The notes under the pieces were generated by a model. It saw only the letters and a program-made list of their open reading frames with translations. It did not search any database and was not told the DNA's origin. From Yoonia sp. (GTDB lineage: Bacteria; Pseudomonadota; Alphaproteobacteria; Rhodobacterales; Rhodobacteraceae): DNA of 64,000 nt. Below, piece after piece: positions 43,608 through 50,986 of the stretch. A program made the position numbers and the translations under genes. Location: the NCBI RefSeq assembly GCF_018402175.1, contig NZ_JAGYJK010000011.1, positions 62,001 through 126,000 on the forward strand, in the 5' to 3' direction. The stretch's first letter is position 1; the number at the start of each line of letters is the position of its first letter.

Positions 43608-43918
43608 TGCGGCACCGTGAAGGCCCGCGCCAGCAGGGTCGCGGCCAGTTTCGCCGCACCCATCGGCCCGCCCGGAAAATCCACCGCCAGCAGATCATCC
43701 GCCTGCCCGCGCCAGCCGCCGCCGCGCAGGCCAGCGACGATCACGGCCATCACATCGCGGCTGGAAAACGCAGCGCATTCGAACCGCGCCACCAGATCGA
43801 CCAGCGATCCGGTTTGCAGGGTCGTTTCCAGTTCTGCCAAAGCGCCCAGCGTCAGCTTGGCCTCGATCACGCTGTCACCGATGGTGACGGCCACTTCACC
43901 CGCGAAAGGATTGGCCAT
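43604..43918 (-). CDS. GTA tail assembly protein (gp10-like)
   Basis: A 104-residue protein matching RcGTA g10: MANPFAGEVAVTIGDSVIEAKLTLGALAELETTLQTGSL, where L-T-L-G-A-L-A-E-L-E is typical of GTA/phage tail tube chaperones. Its start overlaps the g9 stop by one base and its stop overlaps the g10.1 start by 4 bases. Confidence 0.88.
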   Translation of the reverse strand: MANPFAGEVAVTIGDSVIEAKLTLGALAELETTLQTGSLVDLVARFECAAFSSRDVMAVIVAGLRGGGWRGQADDLLAVDFPGGPMGAAKLAATLLARAFTVPQ

Positions 43919-44334
43919 CAGACCAGCGCCACGAATTGCAAGGCCCCGCCCGAGGCCAGCGCGATTTCATAGCTCGCCTCGCCATTATGGCTGCCTGCGT
44001 AATCAATGCCGGTGATCTGGAACGCGCCTTGCAGCGTGCCGAAACCGGGGATGATGACCTGAAAATCCGGCATCAGCCCGCCAAAGAAAATCTGGCGCGC
44101 GCGTTCGTCCGTGGCGTCATCCTTGAACACGCCCGCGCCGGAAATCGCGGCGGTTTTCACACCCGCACCGCCCAGCAATTCGCGCCAGCCCCCGGTGCTG
44201 TCAAGGCTGGTCACATCCACGGTTTCCGCATTCAGGCTGATCCGCGTCGCGCGCAGGCCGGCCAGGGTTTCAAACTGGCCATCGCCGGTCATGTCGATCT
44301 TGATCAGCAGGTCTTTTCCGTTCTGGGCCACCAT
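43918..44334 (-). CDS. GTA major tail (tube) protein (gp9-like)
   Basis: A 138-residue protein matching RcGTA g9. It contains GKDLLIKIDMTGDGQFETLAGLRATRISLNAETVDVTSLDSTGGWRELL, typical of the phage major tail protein family with its T-x-x-S-x-G-x-W-R-E motif. Hexamers stack to form the tail tube. It lies 24 bases after g8. Confidence 0.93.
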   Translation of the reverse strand: MVAQNGKDLLIKIDMTGDGQFETLAGLRATRISLNAETVDVTSLDSTGGWRELLGGAGVKTAAISGAGVFKDDATDERARQIFFGGLMPDFQVIIPGFGTLQGAFQITGIDYAGSHNGEASYEIALASGGALQFVALV

Positions 44335-44358
44335 CGGGGCTCTCCTTTATGATCGGGG

Positions 44359-44772
44359 TTAAACGTCGTCGGCCACGCGGGCGCGAAAGGTCAGGGTGAT
44401 CTGGCGCATATTGCCGGTGCTGGTGCGCGCGGCCTTGGCCTTGGTGAAACTGAGGCTGACCAGCGTGCCGCGCGACAGCGTCATTGGCGCATCCAGCAGC
44501 GCATCGCAGATCGCTCCTGCGGCCGCTTTGGCACCGGCGAACCCTGCCGCCTCGCTCAGCACATCAATGCTCAGCGCATGGGTGGCGCCATTGCCGGTCT
44601 TGTCTGACGCATCGCGCACATCCTCGGTGCCCAGCACCACATAAAGCGGCGGCAAGGGACCGGCAGGCACCGCGTCATAGATCGCGGCCCCCACCAGCGC
44701 GCCAAGTGCCGGATCAGCACTCAGCCGTGTATAGACCGCCGTTTGCAGGGCGGCCGCGATGGCATAGGTCAT
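44359..44772 (-). CDS. GTA tail terminator protein, DUF3168 (gp8-like)
   Basis: A 137-residue DUF3168 protein matching RcGTA g8, which caps the tail tube at the head side. The N-terminus has AIAAALQTAVYTRLSADPALGALVGAAIYDAVP and the middle has PPLYVVLGTEDVRDASDK, both family features. It overlaps g7 by 4 bases. Confidence 0.92.
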   Translation of the reverse strand: MTYAIAAALQTAVYTRLSADPALGALVGAAIYDAVPAGPLPPLYVVLGTEDVRDASDKTGNGATHALSIDVLSEAAGFAGAKAAAGAICDALLDAPMTLSRGTLVSLSFTKAKAARTSTGNMRQITLTFRARVADDV

Positions 44773-45107
44773 GTGGCCACCTCCTCGGTTGCGGTGCAGG
44801 TCAGATACAGGCCCTTGTCATCCGCCTCGGTCACGGCGGCGATGGCGAACAGCCGCGCGCCCAGCCGGAACCTTTGGCCCGGTTGCGGGCGCGATGGCGC
44901 GCCATGGGGTGCCGCACGCAGGATGATCTGGTAAGGCACGCGCGACAGGCTGGCCGACAGCGCCGCAGCCTCGCGCCCGGTGCCGGGTTTGATCGCGGCC
45001 CAGACGCGGCCCAAGCTCTGCCAGTCGCTGGTGAAACCACCCGCGCCATCGGGGGTCTGCACGCGGTGTTCCAGCACCAGCGCGCGGGTCATCTGCGGAA
45101 TGCTCAT
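44769..45107 (-). CDS. GTA head-tail stopper protein (gp7-like)
   Basis: A 112-residue phage head closure (SPP1 gp16-like) protein matching RcGTA g7. It starts MSIPQMTRALVLEHRVQTPDGAGGFTSDWQSLGRVWAAIKPGTGRE, with the D-G-x-G-G-x-x-x-x-W motif of the family. It closes the head after packaging. Its start overlaps the g6 stop by 4 bases. Confidence 0.92.
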   Translation of the reverse strand: MSIPQMTRALVLEHRVQTPDGAGGFTSDWQSLGRVWAAIKPGTGREAAALSASLSRVPYQIILRAAPHGAPSRPQPGQRFRLGARLFAIAAVTEADDKGLYLTCTATEEVAT

Positions 45108-45697
45108 GCCCGTGCCCCCAGCCGGATCACGCGGTAAGGATCAATCAGCGCCGTGACCCCCGCAGGCACCAAGCCCTGCGCGCCGCCCATGTCATGGCGG
45201 GCATCGTAATGATGCGCGGCCAGCATCAGGCTGGCCTCAGCCAGATCAGCAGGCAGGTCCGACCAGTCCGGCCCGAACCCCGCCATCAGCCCGATCCGCA
45301 CCGACCCATGCGGCGGCACCGGCGGCAGGATACCGCCCTTGGCCACCAGTGCAGGGCGGGCGGTATCGGGGACCAGATACCATCCGTCCGGATTGGTCAG
45401 GGTTTCGACCCCGTCATGGGCGATTTGCGTGACATGCACGATGGCATTGACCGGGGCTGCAGGCAGCAGCTGGCGCACCGGATCGCGCCAGGCGCGCAGG
45501 GTCCAGCTGAAATCGCGTTCAATCAGGATCTTGCCGGTGCGTGCCTCGATCGCGGCCATGGCGGCGCGCAGATGACGCGACAACAGCCCGTCCTGATCGG
45601 CATCATCGGCAAAGCCCGTGGCAAGGCGCAGATATTCTTTCAGCTGCGCCACCGGCAAAACCGCGTCGGGTACCGGATTTTCTTCGACTAACATCAT
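45104..45697 (-). CDS. GTA head-tail connector (adaptor) protein (gp6-like)
   Basis: A 197-residue protein matching RcGTA g6. It begins MMLVEENPVPDAVLPVAQLKEYLRLATGFADDADQDGLLSRHLRAAMAAIEARTGK, where the L-K-x-x-L-R and A-x-x-x-I-E-x-x-T-G-K spacing is typical of gp6-like connectors. An upstream in-frame extension was left out because this Met follows a better context. About 157 bases separate it from the capsid gene. Confidence 0.9.
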   Translation of the reverse strand: MMLVEENPVPDAVLPVAQLKEYLRLATGFADDADQDGLLSRHLRAAMAAIEARTGKILIERDFSWTLRAWRDPVRQLLPAAPVNAIVHVTQIAHDGVETLTNPDGWYLVPDTARPALVAKGGILPPVPPHGSVRIGLMAGFGPDWSDLPADLAEASLMLAAHHYDARHDMGGAQGLVPAGVTALIDPYRVIRLGARA

Positions 45698-45854
45698 GGA
45701 TTTGCTCCGAAATTCATATGGCACAGCTGTCCCGGACACAGACCCGCCCGGCCATGCTCGGACGGAAGGGGGGGCTGCTAGACATGACCACACGGGCCTG
45801 TATCCGGGGGCCGGGCCACGCGCCCGTGCAGGCGCGCGCCCTATCGGGTCAGGC

Positions 45855-47033
45855 TTAGCTGACCGCGAATTTCAGCAGCTTGATCGCGGCGAAATCGCTG
45901 ACCGCCCCGCCCACACGCTTGGTGGCATAAAACAGCACATGCGGCTTGGCCGAGAACGGATCGCGCAGCACGCGCAGATCGGGGCGTTCGGCCACGGTAT
46001 ACCCGGCCCCGAAATCACCGAAGGCAATGGCGGCAGAGCCTGCCGCGATATCGGGCATATCTTCGGCCACCAGCACCGGATAGCCCATCAGCCGTGCAGG
46101 TTCCCCCGCGGCCAGACCGTCGGACCATAGGAACCGGCCATCGTTGTCTTTCAGCTTGCGGATCGTGCCCGCGGTCTTGGAATTCATCACAAATGTCGCA
46201 TTGGCGCGGTACACCGCCCCCAAGGCATAGACGAGGTCCACAATCGGATCACCCGACTGGATGCCACCGGACACACCCGTGGTCACGAAACCGATATTGC
46301 CCCATTCCCAGATCTCGTTTTCGACCTGTGGATAGGTCAGCATCCCCTTTGGCTTGTCGATCCCGTCACCGTTGATGAATGCCGCCGCCTCGGACCGCGC
46401 GAATTTGTCGGCGATCCGGCCTGCCAGCCAGCCTTCGATATCAAAGGCACTGTCATCCAGCAGCCGCTGCGACGCCTTGGGCAGCGCCGACAACTCGTGC
46501 AGCGCAATGCTGATCCGGTCGATCTGCGGCGTGGTGGTCTCGGCCATGCTGCCGGTTTCCGTGGCCCAGCCAGCGCCCATTTCGGTGTGATCGACCAGCA
46601 CGTCATAAGATGTGGCATCGACCGTCACAACGCTGGCCACAGCCCGCAAGGACGCGGTCGAGGACAGGGTGCTTTTGATCGTCGCGGCGGTCTGGGGGTC
46701 CACCAGATAGCCCCCATCAGCGGCCATCACCGAGGACAGCGCCTTGCCGTCCAGGTCCAGCCCGCGCAGGGCATCATCATCGCCCGAGCGCAGATAGGCG
46801 GCAAAGGCTTTCTGATGCGGTGCATCCGGCGCGGCAGTCGTCGCCAGCGCGCTGCGGGCGGTCATCATCGTCTTGCGATCCAGCTTGTTCATGCGGTCAT
46901 CCTGTTTTTGAAGTTTGGCCTGCAGGCCGTTGGTAAAAGTGGTGAAATCCGCCAGAAATCCGGCGATGGCTTCGGTCAGGTCAGGCGCGGACAGATCTTG
47001 GGCGATCCGGGCCTTGGGCACGGGTGTGGTCAT
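45855..47033 (-). CDS. GTA major capsid protein, HK97 fold (gp5-like)
   Basis: A 392-residue HK97-type capsid protein matching RcGTA g5. Residues 1-100 form the helical scaffold (delta) part with FTNGLQAKLQKQDDRMNKLDRKT; the mature capsid starts about residue 100 and has GGYLVDPQTAATIKSTLSSTASLRAVASVVTV, WATETGSMAETTTPQIDRISIALHELSALPKASQRLLDDSAFDIEGWLAGRIADKFAR and FVMNSKTAGTIRKLKDNDGRFLW. The scaffold would be removed by the gp4 protease, whose gene lies 24 bases upstream. Confidence 0.96.
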   Translation of the reverse strand: MTTPVPKARIAQDLSAPDLTEAIAGFLADFTTFTNGLQAKLQKQDDRMNKLDRKTMMTARSALATTAAPDAPHQKAFAAYLRSGDDDALRGLDLDGKALSSVMAADGGYLVDPQTAATIKSTLSSTASLRAVASVVTVDATSYDVLVDHTEMGAGWATETGSMAETTTPQIDRISIALHELSALPKASQRLLDDSAFDIEGWLAGRIADKFARSEAAAFINGDGIDKPKGMLTYPQVENEIWEWGNIGFVTTGVSGGIQSGDPIVDLVYALGAVYRANATFVMNSKTAGTIRKLKDNDGRFLWSDGLAAGEPARLMGYPVLVAEDMPDIAAGSAAIAFGDFGAGYTVAERPDLRVLRDPFSAKPHVLFYATKRVGGAVSDFAAIKLLKFAVS

Positions 47034-47057
47034 GGGGTTTTCCTTTGGCGGTCGGGG

Positions 47058-47588
47058 TTAAAGCGGGGGCAGCAGGCGGCGCGCCTGCGCAAAGGCACGC
47101 GCAAGCCGGTCCAGATCATCGGTGTCGCGGGCCTCGGCCTTGGCGGTGACACGGGCCTCGGGCAGCATCGGAAAGGTGACCAAGGACACTTCCCACAGGT
47201 CCAGTTCGGACAGGCGGCGCGCGCCGCTGGCGTCTTTATGCGCGCGCAGGGTGCGATAGCCGATCGACAGCCCGTCGATGGCGCCCGCCGCGATCAGGCT
47301 TGCGGCCTCGCGGGCGCGGGCGATATCGGTCAACAGACGGCCCCGGACCCAAAGACCCTTGGCATCCTCGACCACCTCGTCCCAGACGCCGATGGGCTGG
47401 GCCGGATCATGCTGCCAGAGCATCTTGATCCGGCGGCCCTTGGCCAGGCTGATGCGATAGGCACCGGCCTCGACGATATCGCCCCCCTGATCGGTCGCGC
47501 CGAACAAGGATGCATAGCCGCTGATCACCTGCCCGTCGGTGACGGTCACGGCCTGCGGGCCGGTGCAGAATTTATGTTCCAAACTCAT
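47058..47588 (-). CDS. GTA prohead protease, HK97 family (gp4-like)
   Basis: A 176-residue HK97-family (peptidase U35) prohead protease matching RcGTA g4. Motifs are ISGYASLFGATDQGGDIVEAGAY near the N-terminus, KMLWQHDPAQPIGVWDEV with the catalytic His, and IDGLSIGYRTL with the catalytic Ser. It trims the capsid protein scaffold before DNA packaging. It overlaps the g3.5 start by 4 bases. Confidence 0.95.
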   Translation of the reverse strand: MSLEHKFCTGPQAVTVTDGQVISGYASLFGATDQGGDIVEAGAYRISLAKGRRIKMLWQHDPAQPIGVWDEVVEDAKGLWVRGRLLTDIARAREAASLIAAGAIDGLSIGYRTLRAHKDASGARRLSELDLWEVSLVTFPMLPEARVTAKAEARDTDDLDRLARAFAQARRLLPPL

Positions 47589-47794
47589 GATATGGCTCCC
47601 GTGATTGCCTTGACGATCTCGATGACCAGCAGACCGGCGCAGCCGCAGACCACGATCCAGACCTGCCAGGCCAGCCGCGCGATGATGCTTTCGATCCGGC
47701 CCAGGCGCAGATCGACCTGCGCGAACCAGAAATCCGATGCAGGCGGCGGCGGCGCGCGGCGCTGGCCGCGCAGGGTAATCACCTTGTCATCCAT
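47585..47794 (-). CDS. GTA small membrane protein (gp3.5-like)
   Basis: A 69-residue protein between portal and protease genes, the position of RcGTA g3.5. It has a charged N-terminal half (MDDKVITLRGQRRAPPPPASDFWFAQVDLRLGRIESIIARL) and one membrane helix (about residues 43-64, WQVWIVVCGCAGLLVIEIVKAI). It overlaps the portal gene by 8 bases and g4 by 4 bases. Role unknown. Confidence 0.82.
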   Translation of the reverse strand: MDDKVITLRGQRRAPPPPASDFWFAQVDLRLGRIESIIARLAWQVWIVVCGCAGLLVIEIVKAITGAIS

Positions 47795-48962
47795 GCTGGC
47801 CGACCTCCTGCGCGGGCAGGCCCAACAGGCGGCGCTTTTCCGCATCACTGAGGAACGCAGCCGCCCCCACCCGCGCCCAGAGGCTGTCGCGCTCATGCGA
47901 CAGCGCGGCGATCTGGTCGCTGTCGGGGCGGATCTCGATGCGCTGGCCGGAAAAATCCGACAGCCAGTCCGCGATGACCGAGGCGACGCGGGTCGCCAAA
48001 GGCAGCACGGTCAGGCGGTAAAAGGCGCGGTTGGCCTCTTGGTAATTGGCATAGGTCGCGTCACCGGGGATGCCCAGCAGCATCGGCGGCACACCAAAGG
48101 CGATGGCAATCTCGCGCGCGGCGGCTTCCTTGGTTTTCTGGAATTCCATGTCCGAGGGCGAAAACCCCATCGGTTTCCAGTCCAGCCCGCCTTCGAGCAG
48201 CATCGGGCGGCCCGCATTGCGCGCGCCCTGATGCTGGCTTTCCATCTCGCTGACCAGCCGGTCGTATTGATCACCGGTCAGCGCGGATTGACCATCCGCG
48301 CCACGATAGACAATCGCACCCGAGGGCCGGGCCGCATTGTCGAGCAAGGCCTTGGACCAGCGCGAGGCGGCATTATGCACATCGATGGCCGCAGCACAGG
48401 CCTGCAAAGGCGAAAACCCGTAATGGTCATCCTGCGGATGAAAGGATTTGACATGGCAGATCGGGCTGTGATCCTCGGTGACGGCAAAGCGGTGCTTGCG
48501 GCCATCGACATTGTATTCATAGGCCATGGGCCAGCCATCAGGCCCCGGGACCACCGCCATCCGGTCAGAGCGCAGCACATGGATCTCGGCCGGCAGGCGA
48601 TCGACGGCCACCGCCTCCAGATAGCCGTTGCCGGTCAAAAGCAGCTGGCCGAACAAGGCCTCCAACAATTCGGCGCGGCCCTGTGCGCCATTGGGGCGCG
48701 CCAGCAGCGCCTGCACCGGATGGTGGTCATAGCGGTGGTCGTCATCCTGCACCACCAGCGGGATCGCGGCGGCAGCCTCGGCAATCAGACGCACGGCGCG
48801 AAAGCCCACCGGATTGCCCAGAAACCCGGTCCGGGTCAGCGACACGACATCGCGCGGCGACCAGGCCACCCGCCCCGCCCCCTGCAGCGCGACAACACGG
48901 CCCGTGGCCGAGGTCTTGACCTGCGGTGCAGCGGGCGGTTTGCGGGTCAGGAAATCAAACAT
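47787..48962 (-). CDS. GTA portal protein, HK97 family (gp3-like)
   Basis: A 391-residue HK97-type portal matching RcGTA g3. Typical segments are VGFRAVRLIAEAAAAIPLVVQDDD, LLTGNGYLEAVAVDRLPAEIHVLRSDRMAVVPG, HVKSFHPQDDHYGFSPLQACAAAIDVHNAASRWSKALLDNAARPSGAIV and FGVPPMLLGIPGDATYANYQEANRAFYRLTVLPLATRV. It forms the vertex ring through which the terminase pumps DNA. It is separated from the terminase gene by an unusual 253-base spacer holding a palindromic repeat. Confidence 0.95.
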   Translation of the reverse strand: MFDFLTRKPPAAPQVKTSATGRVVALQGAGRVAWSPRDVVSLTRTGFLGNPVGFRAVRLIAEAAAAIPLVVQDDDHRYDHHPVQALLARPNGAQGRAELLEALFGQLLLTGNGYLEAVAVDRLPAEIHVLRSDRMAVVPGPDGWPMAYEYNVDGRKHRFAVTEDHSPICHVKSFHPQDDHYGFSPLQACAAAIDVHNAASRWSKALLDNAARPSGAIVYRGADGQSALTGDQYDRLVSEMESQHQGARNAGRPMLLEGGLDWKPMGFSPSDMEFQKTKEAAAREIAIAFGVPPMLLGIPGDATYANYQEANRAFYRLTVLPLATRVASVIADWLSDFSGQRIEIRPDSDQIAALSHERDSLWARVGAAAFLSDAEKRRLLGLPAQEVGQHG

Positions 48963-49081
48963 GGCTTCTCCTCGAAACGATCATTGCGGCGTTGAAAGAA
49001 CTTTACCGCACGGGGCTGAGGATGCGGTTACGGCACCGTGCGCACCCGCACGCAACACCTGCCCCGGCTGCACCGGCAGGC

Positions 49082-49189
49082 GCGCTCCGCGCGGGAGTAT
49101 TTAAGGAAAAGAGAAGTCGAAAGAAAAAGCCGGGGCCCGCTATGCAGGCCCCGGCTTCTTATTTCCCAAAATACTCCCGCGCGGCGCGC
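49082..49189. repeat. Inverted-repeat element (copy 4) with internal terminator hairpin, between GTA terminase and portal genes
   Basis: The left arm (49082-49116) has GCGCGGGAGTATTTAAGG then AAAAGAGAAG; the right arm (49155-49189) has CTTCTTATTTCCC then AAAATACTCCCGCGC. Between them is a perfect 9-base stem GCCGGGGCC/GGCCCCGGC (49129-49137 and 49147-49155). Read on the minus strand, the stem is followed by TTTTTCTTTC, so it is a good intrinsic terminator for transcripts coming from g1-g2. The remaining spacer (48963-49081 and 49190-49215) shows no gene. Confidence 0.8.
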
Positions 49190-49215
49190 CCGAGCAGCCT
49201 GCAGGGCTGCGACGG

Positions 49216-50592
49216 TCACAACCCCCTGATCTGGGGGTTGCGCCAGCTTTGGGCCGGGCCGATCATCAGGTCGTGGATCGCCCAGACCAAAGCATCGACA
49301 CGGTCGGGCGATCCGCGGCCCTGATAGCCCGCGCCGGTCATCTGGCACATCTGGTCCTCCAGATCGCCAAGCCCGCGCAGGTGCCGCACACGGCCTTGTT
49401 CATAAAGCGCCGCGACAGGTTCGGCGCGCGCCACCTTGCCGCGGCTGGCATGGACCGTGCGCAACGGCACCAGCGGGTCAATCTGGCGGATCACGGCGGC
49501 GACCATGTCACCGCCCTGGTTCACCTCGGCCACCAGCCGGTCGGCATTGTGGCGCGCCATGGCCCCGATGGCGGCGCGCGCCCAAGCGTCGGGGCTGGCG
49601 CCTTGCAGGCTTGCGTCTTCCAGCACATAGGCGCGCCAGTCCTGCACCGGCCCTGCCATCACCACGCCCGCCACGATGATCCCGCAGGCATCCGATCCGG
49701 CATGCGCCGTGGTGGGCGGGTCGATGGCCACGACGATCCGCGTCAGGGGCGGTGCTGTGTCCAGCTGACAGGCGGCCAGCGCGCCCATCTGCCATAAGGC
49801 GCCATCCACATCATCCAGCATCACGCCTTCGAGTTCCTGCCGCCCCAATGCCGTACCGGCATATTCCGCCGCCATTTCCGCCAGAAAGCTGTCGGCCAGA
49901 TTGGCGCGGTTGGCGCTGGTGGGCGCATGGGTGACAACCGTGCTGGGCCGGTCCAGCAGTTTGCGCAGCAAGGCCTGCCGGCGCGGCGTTGTCGTCACGC
50001 AGACCCGCGGTGCATCCCCCAACCGCAGCCCGAATTGCAGCATGTCCCATGTCGCCGCCGCTTTGCGCCATTTGGCCAGCTCGTCCACCCAGGCGGCGTC
50101 GAACTGCGGGCCGCGCAGGGCCTCTGGGTCTTGCGCGGAAAACAGCGTGGCCTGCGCGCCATTGGGCCAGACCAGCATCTGGCGGGTGGCGATCCATTTG
50201 GGGCGTGCGTCAGGCGGGCAGACCGCCATGATCCCGCTGTCGCCGAACACCATCACCTCGCGCGCCTGATGATAGGTTTCGCCGACCACCGCGATCCGGC
50301 GCGCGCCGCTGGCCACCATGCGGCGCACCCATTCGGCGCCGGCGCGGGTCTTGCCGGCCCCCCGCCCGCCCAGGATCACCCAGGTCCGCCACTCGCCCGG
50401 TGGCGGCACTTGATGCGGCATCGCCCAGAAGGCAAACAGATAGGGCAAAGCCTGCAATTCGGCGTCACTCAGGCTGCTCAGGAACGCCCGTTGCACCGAG
50501 ACTGGCGCGGAGGCGATCAAATCTGCGCCCAAGCTCGTCGCGGATGCTGTCAAGGTCAGCGCTGTCAGCGGGGTTTGCGGTTTGGGCAGCAT
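49216..50592 (-). CDS. GTA terminase large subunit (gp2-like)
   Basis: A 458-residue TerL matching RcGTA g2. The ATPase domain carries the Walker A motif VILGGRGAGKTRAGAEWVRRM (about residues 72-92) and a Walker B-like segment near FDAAWVDELAKWRKAAATW. The C-terminal nuclease domain has IVVAIDPPTTAHAGSDACGIIVAG and DRLVAEVNQGGDMVAAVI, which carry acidic metal ligands, and closes with GSPDRVDALVWAIHDLMIG. It packages genomic DNA by headful. The chosen start overlaps g1 by 128 bases in another frame; a later start (near MPHQVPPPGEW) cannot be excluded. Confidence 0.94.
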   Translation of the reverse strand: MLPKPQTPLTALTLTASATSLGADLIASAPVSVQRAFLSSLSDAELQALPYLFAFWAMPHQVPPPGEWRTWVILGGRGAGKTRAGAEWVRRMVASGARRIAVVGETYHQAREVMVFGDSGIMAVCPPDARPKWIATRQMLVWPNGAQATLFSAQDPEALRGPQFDAAWVDELAKWRKAAATWDMLQFGLRLGDAPRVCVTTTPRRQALLRKLLDRPSTVVTHAPTSANRANLADSFLAEMAAEYAGTALGRQELEGVMLDDVDGALWQMGALAACQLDTAPPLTRIVVAIDPPTTAHAGSDACGIIVAGVVMAGPVQDWRAYVLEDASLQGASPDAWARAAIGAMARHNADRLVAEVNQGGDMVAAVIRQIDPLVPLRTVHASRGKVARAEPVAALYEQGRVRHLRGLGDLEDQMCQMTGAGYQGRGSPDRVDALVWAIHDLMIGPAQSWRNPQIRGL

Positions 50593-50827
50593 TGAAAGCC
50601 TCCTCTGCGGTCAGCACCTTGAGATGCGCCGCGATCAGTTGATCCATACGGGTGATAATCGTGCGGGGGGTGTCTTCGGTCAGATCGTCGGTGATCCGCA
50701 GGCTGTGGTCCAGCAAGGCGCGGATCCGCGCGAACAGGGTCGTGATTTCCGCCACCCGCGCCTGTGCTTGCGCCTGAGCCTGAGCCTGAGCCCGCGCGGT
50801 GGAATCGTGGTCGTGTCGTGCAGTCAT
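50465..50827 (-). CDS. GTA terminase small subunit (gp1-like)
   Basis: A 120-residue protein in the position of RcGTA g1, identified as a TerS-type protein that recruits DNA for packaging. After MTARHDHDSTAR comes a run of alternating Ala and Gln (AQAQAQAQAQA, residues 13-23) encoded by a short tandem DNA repeat. A helical segment follows (VAEITTLFARIRALLDHSLRITDDLTED) and then PRTIITRMDQLIAAHLKVLTAEEAFNAA. It is the first gene of the GTA cluster and overlaps terL by 128 bases. The N-terminal start is preceded by GGAG at 50843-50846 on the + strand complement region. Confidence 0.85.
   Translation of the reverse strand: MTARHDHDSTARAQAQAQAQAQARVAEITTLFARIRALLDHSLRITDDLTEDTPRTIITRMDQLIAAHLKVLTAEEAFNAAQTANPADSADLDSIRDELGRRFDRLRASLGATGVPEQPE
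50774..50797. repeat. Six-base tandem repeat in the terminase small subunit gene
   Basis: Copies of GCCTGA/GCCTGC-type hexamers follow each other here and encode the Ala-Gln run of gp1. Perfect short repeats like this change length easily by slippage, always in frame because the unit is six bases. Confidence 0.6.
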
Positions 50828-50986
50828 GGTGTTGTGACCTGTTAGGAGCCTTCCGCAGGTCGAGTGGGCGACGATCCCGTCACGCCATCTAGCGGGCCGA
50901 TCCTATCGCAAACCGGCGCAAAACGCAACAAAGGGCCACCCGACCAGCGGGCGACCCTTTGTCAGTTTGTTCATCTTTTCAACAGT
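50828..50986. promoter_or_regulatory. Spacer upstream of GTA g1, with mltG terminator
   Basis: This 159-base spacer should contain the GTA promoter for the minus-strand cluster if g1 starts the transcript. No perfect sigma-70 consensus or palindrome was recognised at 50828-50925. The right part holds the mltG terminator (50928-50962). Confidence 0.4.
50928..50962 (-). terminator. Intrinsic terminator after mltG
   Basis: ACAAAGGG (50928-50935) pairs with CCCTTTGT (50955-50962). On the minus strand the stem is followed by TGCGTTTTGCG. It lies 25 bases after the mltG stop codon and separates the fab-mltG operon from the GTA cluster. Confidence 0.7.

Noticed and set aside
43398..43918. Programmed ribosomal frameshift between g10 and g10.1, as in phage tail chaperones
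   Set aside because: g10.1 has its own ATG overlapping the g10 stop, and no slippery heptamer was seen near the junction.
46497..48995. An 832-codon open frame on the plus strand
   Set aside because: It lies antisense to the GTA capsid, protease and portal genes. Its composition (His/Arg/Gln rich) is typical of the antisense frame of G/C-rich genes, and it has no recognisable domain.
36937..50827. Interpretation of the phage-like cluster as an active prophage
   Set aside because: There are no integrase, attachment sites, repressor, replication or lysis genes, and the gene order matches RcGTA from terminase to megatron. A GTA explains it better.
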